From NCBI GenBank assembly GCA_003164305.1, contig PLSZ01000271.1:1-15778 (forward strand): a DNA stretch of 15,778 bases, in the 5' to 3' direction. Position 1 is the first letter of the stretch, and each line of letters begins with the position of its first letter. The position numbers and the translations under genes are program-made. The notes beneath the pieces were generated by a model. That model searched no databases. It saw only the letters and a program-made list of their open reading frames with translations, and was not told the DNA's origin. Shown piece after piece: positions 1 to 6,879 of the stretch. The stretch comes from Acetobacteraceae bacterium. GTDB lineage: Bacteria > Pseudomonadota > Alphaproteobacteria > Acetobacterales > Acetobacteraceae.

Positions 1-2
1 CG

Positions 3-2159
3 GCGGTGGCATCGATGCCGGGCGTAGCGGCGGTGATGACCGCGGCGGATATTCCGGGTGTCAACGACGTCGGGCCGGCGTTCATGGGCGATCCGATTTT
101 CGCCGACGGACTGGTGGAATATCACGGTCAGTCGATTTTCGCGGTCGCCGCCGGCAGCATCGCCCGGGCGCGCGAGGCCGCGGCGAAGGCGGTGATCGAA
201 TACGAGCCGCTGCCGCCGATCATGACCATCGATGAGGCGCTTGCGGCGAAGACCACGGTTTTGCCGACCCAGGTCATGGCGCGCGGCGACGCCGAAGCCG
301 CGCTGGCTTGCTCACCGTTGCGATTGCAAGGCCGAATCGATGTCGGCGGGCAAGAGCATTTTTATCTCGAGGGCCAGGTCGCCATGGCCGTTCCCGGCGA
401 AGACGGTGACATGCATGTACATAGTTCGACGCAGCATCCGACCGAGGTTCAGCATCTCGTTTCCCGCGCGCTGAAGCTGTCCGATCACGCGGTGATTTGT
501 GAAACGCGGCGCATGGGTGGCGCGTTCGGAGGCAAGGAGTCGCAGGCGTCGTTGATCGCCTGCGTCGCGGCGTTGCTGGCCCAACGGACGAAGCGGCCGG
601 TGAAGCTGCGGCTGGATCGCGACGACGACATGATCCTGACCGGCAAAAGGCACGAGTTTCGCATCGACTACGATGTTGGGTTCGACGCCGAGGGGCGTAT
701 TCTGGGGATCAGTTTCATGCAGGCGGGCCGTTGCGGCTACTCGCCCGATCTGTCCGGCGCGATCTGCGACCGCGCGATGTTCCACGCCGATAACTGCTAT
801 TATCTCGATCACGCGCACATCGTTTCGTACCGCTGCAAGACGAACAGCGTATCCAACACGGCGTTCCGCGGTTTTGGCGGACCGCAGGGCATGATGGGCA
901 TCGAATGCGTCGTCGATGACATCGCCCGGCATCTTGGCATCGACCCGTTGCTGGTGCGGCAACGCAATTTTTACGGCACGGCTGACCGTAACGTGACGCC
1001 GTACCACATGACCGTGGAGGATAACATCATCCCCGAGTTGGTCAGCGAGCTCGCGGAATCCTCCGGATACATGAAGCGGCGGGCGGAAATCGCCGCGTTC
1101 AACGCGGAAAATGCCTGGATCAAACGCGGCCTGGCACTGGTGCCGATTAAATTCGGCATTTCGTTTACGTTGACGCACATGAATCAGGCCGGTGCCCTGG
1201 TCCATGTCTATACCGACGGCAGCGTGATGCTGAACCATGGCGGCACCGAAATGGGCCAGGGGCTGTACATGAAAGTGGCGCAGGTCGTCGCCACCGAGTT
1301 CGGCCTGGGCGTGGATCGCGTGAAAATCACGGCGACCACGACAGCGAAAGTCCCGAACAGTTCGCCGACCGCCGCGTCATCCGGCAGCGATCTGAATGGC
1401 AAGGCCGCGCAGGCGGCGGCCATCACGATCCGCGAACGGATGGCCGGCGTCGCGGCCAAAGAACTGGGTGTGACGCCGGCGGAAATCGTCTTCTCGGGCG
1501 GCATGGCGCATGGCGGCGCGAGGTCGCTGACGTTCGCGGAGGTCGCGAAACTCACGCATCGCGCGCGGGTGCAACTTTCGGCCGCGGGTTATTACGCGAC
1601 GCCGAAGCTGCACTACGACACCGCGACGCATCGCGGCCGCCCGTTCTTTTATTTCGCCTATGGCGCGGCGGTGACTGAGGTCGAGATCGATACGCTGACC
1701 GGCGAATACAGGCTGCGCCGGGCGGACATCCTGCACGATTGCGGGCAATCGCTGAATCCGGCGCTCGACATTGGCCAGATTGAAGGCGGTTTCGTTCAGG
1801 GCATGGGTTGGCTCACAACGGAAGAGTTATGGTGGGACAGTGAGGGGCATCTCCGCACGCATGCTCCCTCGACCTACAAAATCCCGGCTTGCGGCGACAT
1901 GCCGGCGGACTTCAATGTTTCCATCTACAGTTCCGGCCGCAATGTGGAGGATGTCATCTACCGCTCCAAGGCCGTGGGCGAGCCGCCGCTCATGTTGGGG
2001 ATTTCCGTGTTCCACGCCTTGAAAGACGCGGTCGCGTCGGTCAGCGCGGACGGCATCTTGCCCCGGTTCGACGCACCCGCGACTCCGGAACGGATTCTGA
2101 TGGCGGTGACCGCGGCGCGGGCGCGGACCGCGCGCACCACCGCGAAGGCGGCCGAATAA
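3..2159 (+). CDS. xdhB: xanthine dehydrogenase, molybdopterin-binding large subunit (5' partial)
   Basis: This is the large molybdenum-cofactor subunit of a bacterial two-subunit xanthine dehydrogenase, which oxidises hypoxanthine to xanthine and xanthine to urate in the cytoplasm. The reading frame is open to the left window edge, and the first visible residues already lie in the conserved N-terminal part (MPGV.AV.TAADIPG, then NDVGP), so the true start is upstream. Visible Mo-cofactor signatures, in order: GGAFGGKE (near 516-539), FRGFGGPQG (near 865), GGTEMGQG (near 1240), SSPTAASSGSD (near 1360), DCGQSLNPALD (near 1738), and GEPPLMLG, whose Glu codon at 1980-1982 matches the catalytic base of the family. 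At least 718 residues are present; the family is usually about 770-780. The FeS/FAD subunit (xdhA) would be expected upstream. The stop TAA shares a base with the xdhC start (TAATG). Confidence 0.95.
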   Translation, partial: AVASMPGVAAVMTAADIPGVNDVGPAFMGDPIFADGLVEYHGQSIFAVAAGSIARAREAAAKAVIEYEPLPPIMTIDEALAAKTTVLPTQVMARGDAEAALACSPLRLQGRIDVGGQEHFYLEGQVAMAVPGEDGDMHVHSSTQHPTEVQHLVSRALKLSDHAVICETRRMGGAFGGKESQASLIACVAALLAQRTKRPVKLRLDRDDDMILTGKRHEFRIDYDVGFDAEGRILGISFMQAGRCGYSPDLSGAICDRAMFHADNCYYLDHAHIVSYRCKTNSVSNTAFRGFGGPQGMMGIECVVDDIARHLGIDPLLVRQRNFYGTADRNVTPYHMTVEDNIIPELVSELAESSGYMKRRAEIAAFNAENAWIKRGLALVPIKFGISFTLTHMNQAGALVHVYTDGSVMLNHGGTEMGQGLYMKVAQVVATEFGLGVDRVKITATTTAKVPNSSPTAASSGSDLNGKAAQAAAITIRERMAGVAAKELGVTPAEIVFSGGMAHGGARSLTFAEVAKLTHRARVQLSAAGYYATPKLHYDTATHRGRPFFYFAYGAAVTEVEIDTLTGEYRLRRADILHDCGQSLNPALDIGQIEGGFVQGMGWLTTEELWWDSEGHLRTHAPSTYKIPACGDMPADFNVSIYSSGRNVEDVIYRSKAVGEPPLMLGISVFHALKDAVASVSADGILPRFDAPATPERILMAVTAARARTARTTAKAAE

Positions 2160-3031
2160 TGAACGCATGGCTGCACGCGCTGGCCGAACTGGAGCGTGAG
2201 GGGGAACCCGCCGTGCTGATCACGGTCGTTTCCGCGCGAGGCTCCACGCCGCGGGAGGCCGGCTGCAAGATGGTCGTCACGCGCGCCAGGCAGTTCGATA
2301 CGATCGGCGGCGGCAATCTGGAATTCACCTGCGTCGAGACGGCGAGAAAATTGCTCGATGGTGCCGAAAGCCCGGTGTTGCGCGACTTTCCTTTGGGGCC
2401 GGAACTGGGTCAGTGCTGCGGTGGCCATGTCTCGGTGATGTTCGAGCCGTTGCCACCCGCGATGCTGCACGTCGCGGTGTTTGGCGCGGGTCATGTGGGA
2501 CGGGCGCTGGTCTCGCTGCTTAGCGGGTTGCGGTTACGAGTCAGTTGGATCGATACGCGATTGGACGCTTTGGCCGAAGCGCCGGCGACCGTGCGGGTGC
2601 GGCACACGGCCGATCCGGTGCGCGAAGTGAGATCGTTGCCGTCTGGAACGCTTGCGCTTGTGATGACTCACGATCATCAGATCGATTTCGACATCGTCGC
2701 GGCGGCGTTACCACGAGCCGAGTGCATTTCCGTTGGGCTGATTGGTTCAGACACCAAGCGCGTCCGTTTTGTGCGCCGTTTGGCCCGGACTGGCGTATCC
2801 GCCGCGGCCATCGAGAAGTTGATTTGCCCAATTGGCGTTCCTGGCGTGGGCGGCAAGTTGCCCGCCGAGATCGCCATTTCGGTCGCGGCGCAGATCTTGC
2901 AAATTCAGCAACGAATGATCGAGAAGGACCTCAGGACGATGCCAGCGAGACCGCCGCGACTCGTGCATCCGGCGACACCCGATTGCGGCGATTGTGGCGC
3001 CGAGTGTGCTCGCATGGCGGCGAACGCATGA
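2159..3031 (+). CDS. xdhC: XdhC, molybdenum cofactor insertion chaperone for xanthine dehydrogenase
   Basis: XdhC proteins bind molybdenum cofactor, promote its sulfuration and hand it to XdhB; the protein is not part of the finished enzyme. The 290-residue product has the expected two-part layout. The N-terminal XdhC/CoxI domain carries GSTPREAG (about 28-35), IGGGNLEF (49-56) and QCCGGHV (85-91), with the vicinal cysteines typical of cofactor binding. The C-terminal Rossmann-like half carries VFGAGHVG (107-114) and ends with the conserved PGVGGKLPAEIAISVAAQ segment. ATG at 2159 overlaps the xdhB stop by one base, so translation is probably coupled; an earlier in-frame stretch (from 1889) lies inside xdhB and is not a plausible start. 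After the conserved region a short tail holds three cysteines (C-x2-C-x3-C; codons at 2984, 2993 and 3005). Its stop overlaps the guaD start (ATGA). Confidence 0.93.
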   Translation: MNAWLHALAELEREGEPAVLITVVSARGSTPREAGCKMVVTRARQFDTIGGGNLEFTCVETARKLLDGAESPVLRDFPLGPELGQCCGGHVSVMFEPLPPAMLHVAVFGAGHVGRALVSLLSGLRLRVSWIDTRLDALAEAPATVRVRHTADPVREVRSLPSGTLALVMTHDHQIDFDIVAAALPRAECISVGLIGSDTKRVRFVRRLARTGVSAAAIEKLICPIGVPGVGGKLPAEIAISVAAQILQIQQRMIEKDLRTMPARPPRLVHPATPDCGDCGAECARMAANA

Positions 3032-3498
3032 GCGCCGAAGATCACATGCGGCGCGCCATCGCGCTTTCGTTGGAAATGATGCGTTCCGGCAAGGGCGGAC
3101 CGTTTGGCGCCGTGGTCGCGCGCGATGGAAAGATCGTCGCCGAGGGCTTCAATCAGGTCACCACCACCAACGATCCGACAGCCCACGCGGAAGTGGTGGC
3201 GATCCGCCTCGCCTGCCAGGCCCTGGGAACGTTCGATCTGACCGGATGCGAAATCTACACCAGTTGCGAACCCTGCCCGATGTGTCTCAGCGCCATCTAC
3301 TGGGCTCGGCTGGATAAGATCTATTTCGCCAACGACCGTCACGACGCGGCGAAGATCGGCTTTCGTGACGATTTCCTGTACCATGAAATTCCTCTGCCGC
3401 TGGACCAGCGAGCCATTCCGACCACGCCGCTGTTACGCGCCGAAGGATGGGCCGCCTTTGAGGAATGGGACCTTAAACCCGACAAGGTGCGGTATTGA
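3028..3498 (+). CDS. guaD: guanine deaminase (cytidine-deaminase fold)
   Basis: Converts guanine to xanthine and ammonia in the cytoplasm, feeding the adjacent xanthine dehydrogenase. The 156-residue product has the same length as Bacillus subtilis GuaD and matches it throughout: GGPFGAVV at 23-30, NDPTAHAE with zinc ligand His53 and proton shuttle Glu55, and CEPCPMC with zinc ligands Cys83 and Cys86. Asp114 (in GFRDDF) and the final residue Tyr156 fall exactly where the B. subtilis enzyme has its substrate-recognition Asp and its domain-swapped C-terminal Tyr. That numbering is from memory of the family. The ATG at 3028 lies in an ATGA overlap with the xdhC stop and has no strong Shine-Dalgarno sequence, so it is probably translationally coupled. 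The upstream extension of this frame to 2545 runs through xdhC and is rejected. Confidence 0.93.
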   Translation: MSAEDHMRRAIALSLEMMRSGKGGPFGAVVARDGKIVAEGFNQVTTTNDPTAHAEVVAIRLACQALGTFDLTGCEIYTSCEPCPMCLSAIYWARLDKIYFANDRHDAAKIGFRDDFLYHEIPLPLDQRAIPTTPLLRAEGWAAFEEWDLKPDKVRY

Positions 3499-3962
3499 CG
3501 GACGAGGATTATGTCCGCCTGACTCTGGACATCGCGCGTCAGGCCCGTGCCGCCGGAAATCATCCATTTGGTGCGATTTTGGTTGGGCCCGATGGCGCGG
3601 TGCTGATGCAAGCCGGTAACGCGCACGGTGCCGCCGGCGACCGCACGGGGCACGCGGAGCGCGTGTTGATGACCCGGGCCAGCCTTGCCTATCCGGCGGA
3701 GTTTCTTGCTGGCTGCACGATGGTCACGAGTGCCGAACCCTGCGCGATGTGTGCTGGCTCCGCGTATTGGGCTGGCGTTGGCCGAGTGGTGTACGGGTTG
3801 TCCGAACGCGACCTCGGCGCGTTGATCGGGCCGCATCCGGAAAACCTCACCATGGATTTGCCGTGCCGCGTGGTGCTCGGCGCGGGTCAGCGGCCGATCG
3901 AGGTTGTGGGTCCGTTGCTGGAAGCGGAGTCGCGTGTGGTGCATGAGGGTTTCTGGACCTGA
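3495..3962 (+). CDS. second deaminase of the cytidine-deaminase fold, substrate unassigned
   Basis: A 155-residue zinc-dependent nucleobase/nucleoside deaminase, directly after guaD and of almost equal length. Zinc and catalytic residues sit at the same numbers as in GuaD: His53 and Glu55 in TGHAER, Cys83 and Cys86 in AEPCAMC, plus NHPFGAIL at 22-29. What differs is the specificity region: there is no counterpart to the GuaD Asp114 (the segment reads LIGPHPEN), and the C-terminus ends GFWT rather than in Tyr, so guanine is not the obvious substrate. The C-terminal Trp recalls the gate of yeast cytosine deaminase, but that is only an analogy. The best start is TTG at 3495, in a TTGA overlap with the guaD stop; no ATG or GTG lies nearby in frame before the conserved core. 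It is probably translated by coupling and acts in the same nucleobase salvage route. Cytosine, isoguanine, a purine analogue or a nucleoside are all possible. Confidence 0.85.
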   Translation: MTDEDYVRLTLDIARQARAAGNHPFGAILVGPDGAVLMQAGNAHGAAGDRTGHAERVLMTRASLAYPAEFLAGCTMVTSAEPCAMCAGSAYWAGVGRVVYGLSERDLGALIGPHPENLTMDLPCRVVLGAGQRPIEVVGPLLEAESRVVHEGFWT

Positions 3963-3972
3963 TCGTCCGTTT

Positions 3973-3990
3973 TTGGCGCGGGAATTGCAT
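3973..3990 (+). promoter_or_regulatory. sigma-54 (RpoN) type -24/-12 promoter upstream of the ABC importer
   Basis: TTGGCGCG-GGAA-TTGCAT matches the sigma-54 consensus TTGGCACG-N4-TTGCW with one mismatch (A to G in the -24 box). The invariant GG (3975-3976) and GC (3987-3988) are exactly 10 bases apart. It lies in the 154-base gap after the second deaminase, oriented towards the binding-protein gene, and predicts a start near 4000 and a leader of about 115 bases. Sigma-54 promoters of nitrogen-scavenging genes are usually activated by NtrC-type proteins. A perfect NtrC half-site (GGTGCA, 3938-3943) lies upstream, but its partner half is poor. No equally good sigma-70 promoter was seen in this gap. 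Confidence 0.6.
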
Positions 3991-4116
3991 AGGTTCCGTT
4001 CGGGAAACAGAGGAGAATACCACCGGGGGTTTAATCCGGGCGTGCCTCGCGCGCGGCTATTCGGGGAGCAACCGAAAGATTCGTCACAGACAGATATCAG
4101 GACCACGGAGTACACC

Positions 4117-5199
4117 ATGCTAAGACGTCAGTTTACCCGGCTCGCCAGTACCGGCGCGGTTTTGTCCACGCTGCCGTCCCTGATCAGGCCCGCGCAGGCG
4201 GCGGATCCGTTGAAGATTGGGTTCATTTATCTGGGTCCGGTCGGCGATTTTGGCTGGACCTATCAGCATGATATCGCGCGCAAGTCGGCGGTCGAAAAAT
4301 TCGGCGACAAGATCAAGACCACCTTCGTGGAGAACGTGGCCGAAGGGCCGGATTCGGAAAAGGTGCTGAACGACCTGGCGAATTCCGGGCACAAGCTGAT
4401 CTTCGCCACGTCGTTCGGCTACATGAATTATGTGCTGAATTCAGCGAAGAAGCATCCGGCGGTGTTTTATGAGCACGCCACCGGATATAAGCGTGCCGCG
4501 AACGTTTCGACTTACAACATCCGGTTCTATCAGGCGCGCTACGTGCAAGGCGTCATCGCCGGTAAGCTGAGCAAGGCCGGTCTCGCGGGTTACGTGGGGT
4601 CCGTCCCGGTTCCCGAGGTCGTGCAGGGCATCAACGCGTTCATGCTGGGCATGCAATCGGTCAATCCCAAGGCGCGGCTGAAGTTCGTGCTGATCAACTC
4701 CTGGTACGACCCACCGAAGGAAGGCGATGCCGCCAAAGCGCTGATCGATCAAGGGTGCGACATCATCACGCAGCACACTGACTCGCCGGCGCCGCTGCAG
4801 GCCGCGGCCAGCCGAGGCATCAAGGCATTCGGTCAGTCCACGGATATGTCGAAGTTCGCCGAAGGAACTCAGTTGAGTGCCAGCACCGACGTTTGGGGCC
4901 CATATTACATCAAACGGATCGGCGATGTGATGGCCGGCACATGGAAGAGCACCGACACCTGGGGTGGTTTCGATAGCGGTATGCTGGCGATGTCGCCGTT
5001 CACCAACATGCCGGCGGACGTCTCCGCGCTGGCGACGCAGACGGTGGCGGACATCACCTCCGGCAAGAACAAGGTGTTCGTCGGGCCGATCATGGATCAA
5101 TCCGGCGCGGTGAAGGTCGCGGCCGGCACGGCGATGGACGATGGCGCGTTGAGCGGCATGCAGTGGCTGGTGCAGGGCGTTGACGGAAAATTGAGCTGA
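4117..5199 (+). CDS. BMP-family ABC transporter substrate-binding protein (purine/nucleoside type)
   Basis: Periplasmic binding protein of the BMP (basic membrane protein)/PnrA family, whose characterised members bind purine nucleosides or related compounds for ABC import. The 360-residue product starts at ATG 4117, with GGAG at 4107-4110 at a spacing of 6. The N-terminus (LRRQFTRLAS) has an RR pair and Phe resembling a Tat signal, then a hydrophobic stretch to about residue 23 and a likely signal peptidase I site AQA|AD at 28/29; there is no lipobox Cys, unlike many Gram-positive and spirochaete members. The mature part opens with KIGFIYLGPVGDFGWTYQHD, the usual first strand and ligand-loop region of the family, and includes FATSFGYMN and YVGSVPVPEV. 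ATPase and permease genes follow. Context (xdh, guaD, 8-oxoguanine deaminase) favours purine bases, nucleosides or urate-like ligands over other BMP substrates. Confidence 0.92.
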   Translation: MLRRQFTRLASTGAVLSTLPSLIRPAQAADPLKIGFIYLGPVGDFGWTYQHDIARKSAVEKFGDKIKTTFVENVAEGPDSEKVLNDLANSGHKLIFATSFGYMNYVLNSAKKHPAVFYEHATGYKRAANVSTYNIRFYQARYVQGVIAGKLSKAGLAGYVGSVPVPEVVQGINAFMLGMQSVNPKARLKFVLINSWYDPPKEGDAAKALIDQGCDIITQHTDSPAPLQAAASRGIKAFGQSTDMSKFAEGTQLSASTDVWGPYYIKRIGDVMAGTWKSTDTWGGFDSGMLAMSPFTNMPADVSALATQTVADITSGKNKVFVGPIMDQSGAVKVAAGTAMDDGALSGMQWLVQGVDGKLS

Positions 5200-5221
5200 C
5201 CGCGCGTCGATCACCGAAGAC

Positions 5222-5251
5222 GAGGCAATCCCCAGGCCCGGGGATTGCTTC
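5222..5251 (+). other. strong stem-loop between binding-protein and ATPase genes
   Basis: A 12-bp stem (5222-5233 pairing with 5240-5251, one G-U pair, otherwise complementary) encloses a 6-base loop (AGGCCC). The core GCAATCCCC/GGGGATTGC is perfect. It starts 22 bases after the binding-protein stop and is not followed by a T run, so it is not a classical rho-independent terminator. In binding-protein-dependent importers, such hairpins after the first gene often protect the upstream mRNA or reduce expression of the downstream membrane genes; that role here is inferred. Confidence 0.6.
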
Positions 5252-5316
5252 CTCAGGCCGCCTGTCGCAATGATATCGAAGGTCGGCCCCGTGACCCATG
5301 ACGATAGGGGACCGTA

Positions 5317-6879
5317 ATGAGTAACGCGCCGCCGCCGGGACCATTGCTGACGATGACCGGCATGACCAAGCTGTATCCAGGCTGCCTGGCCAACGACCAT
5401 GTCTCCCTGACCGTGGAACACAATCAGATCCATGCGCTGCTGGGTGAAAATGGCGCCGGCAAAAGCACGCTGGTAAAGATCATTTATGGCGTGGTGAAGC
5501 CGGATGAAGGCGAGATCGTCTGGGAAGGCCAACCCGTCACCATCCAAAATCCCGGCCACGCCCAACGACTGGGCATTGGCATGGTGTTCCAGCATTTTTC
5601 TCTGTTTGAAGCTTTGAATGTTACCGAGAACATCGCGCTCGGCCTTGGTTCCAAGGAGGAGCGGATCGGCCTGCGCGAACGGATCATTAAAATATCCACC
5701 GAATATGGGTTGCCCCTCGATCCGGATCGCGTTGTGCACGATCTGTCGGTCGGCGAACGTCAGAGGATTGAGATCGTTCGCTGTTTGTTACAGAATCCCA
5801 AACTGCTGATCATGGACGAGCCGACCTCGGTGCTGACGCCGAGCGAGGTTCAGAAACTGTTCGTGACGCTGCGCCGGTTGGCGGCCGAGGGCTGCTCCAT
5901 TCTGTACATCAGCCATAAGCTGGAGGAAGTGCGGGCGTTGTGTTCCGCGGCAACAATCATGCGATTGGGGCGCAATGTGGCTCGCGTGATCCCGGCCGAA
6001 AAGACCGTGAAGGAACTGGCGGAGATCATGATCAACATGGATTTGCACGCGCCGACTCCCCGGCCGCATCTCGAAGCCACGTCCAAGCCCAGATTGGCGC
6101 TGGATCATCTGACGATCCGCTCCCCGAACCATTTTGGCACCGACCTTAAGGATATCTCGCTGACGATCGCGGGCGGCGAAATTCTCGGGATCGCGGGGAT
6201 CGCCGGGAATGGCCAAAGTGAACTGATGGACGCGCTGTCGGGGGAGATCCTCGCCGGCAAACCCGAGAGCATCATGATCGACGGTCATGCCGCTGGTCAC
6301 ATGGGTCCGCATGAGCGACGCCGGGTGCGCGGATGTTTCGTGCCGGAAGAACGCAACGGGCACGGCGCCGTCACCACCATGTCGCTGGCTGAAAACGCGT
6401 TCTTGTCCGGCTTCCTGCGCCACGCGTTGGTCCGCTTCGGTGTGATCGACAACAAGCGCACGCACGCCTTCGCGGACGATATCATCAAACGTTTCGATGT
6501 GCGTACCACTGGCTCGAAGGCCGAGGCACGTTCGCTGTCCGGTGGCAATTTACAAAAATTCCTCGTCGGGAGGGAGGTTTTGCAGGATCCCAGCGTGCTG
6601 ATCATCAACCAGCCGACCTGGGGTGTCGATGCCGGCGCCGCGCTGGCGATTCATGAGGCGATCATGGCTCTCGCCCAGTCGGGGGCGGCGGTCATGATTA
6701 TTTCGCAGGACCTGGACGAGATTTTTGTTCTGGCCGATCGCATCGCGGTGATCGCCGGCGGCCGTATTTCGGAACCGGTGTTGACCCGCGACGCGACCAT
6801 CGAATCGATCGGTCGCCTGATGGGTGGCACGGCCTCCTCCGCGCCGGCGGACGTTCGGGAGCAGCTCGTTCATGCTTAA
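5317..6879 (+). CDS. ABC transporter ATP-binding protein, duplicated ATPase (nucleoside/purine importer)
   Basis: Cytoplasmic energy-coupling subunit of the importer, 520 residues, with two ABC ATPase domains in one chain as is usual for BMP-linked and sugar-type systems. The first domain is complete: Walker A GENGAGKST (43-51), Q-loop VFQHFSLF, signature LSVGERQR (LSGGQ variant), Walker B LLIMDEPTS and switch His in YISHKLEEV. The second, from about residue 265, has a degenerate Walker A (GIAGNGQSEL, Lys replaced by Gln), an intact signature LSGGNLQK and a Walker B ending INQPTWGVD, in which the catalytic Glu is replaced by Gln. This asymmetry is common in the family and implies one main hydrolytic site. 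ATG 5317 has AGGGG at 5306-5310. The gene follows a 117-base gap holding the stem-loop and overlaps the next permease gene by 8 bases. Confidence 0.93.
   Translation: MSNAPPPGPLLTMTGMTKLYPGCLANDHVSLTVEHNQIHALLGENGAGKSTLVKIIYGVVKPDEGEIVWEGQPVTIQNPGHAQRLGIGMVFQHFSLFEALNVTENIALGLGSKEERIGLRERIIKISTEYGLPLDPDRVVHDLSVGERQRIEIVRCLLQNPKLLIMDEPTSVLTPSEVQKLFVTLRRLAAEGCSILYISHKLEEVRALCSAATIMRLGRNVARVIPAEKTVKELAEIMINMDLHAPTPRPHLEATSKPRLALDHLTIRSPNHFGTDLKDISLTIAGGEILGIAGIAGNGQSELMDALSGEILAGKPESIMIDGHAAGHMGPHERRRVRGCFVPEERNGHGAVTTMSLAENAFLSGFLRHALVRFGVIDNKRTHAFADDIIKRFDVRTTGSKAEARSLSGGNLQKFLVGREVLQDPSVLIINQPTWGVDAGAALAIHEAIMALAQSGAAVMIISQDLDEIFVLADRIAVIAGGRISEPVLTRDATIESIGRLMGGTASSAPADVREQLVHA

Noticed and set aside
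6..8. GTG at position 6 as the start of xdhB
   Set aside because: The frame is open to the window edge and the first residues are already internal to the conserved domain; the gene is cut by the window.
312..1238. 308-residue open frame on the - strand inside xdhB
   Set aside because: Lies antisense to a strongly conserved gene; the translation is His/Arg/Gln-rich with no recognisable domain, as expected from the mirror frame of a GC-rich gene.
4441..5739. 432-residue open frame on the - strand across the binding-protein and ATPase genes
   Set aside because: Spans two conserved + strand genes and their gap; the composition is typical of an antisense shadow and no motif is seen.
6550..6650. 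Degenerate second ATPase site as a sign of gene decay
   Set aside because: Loss of Walker A Lys and catalytic Glu in the second domain is common in this importer family, and the frame is intact.
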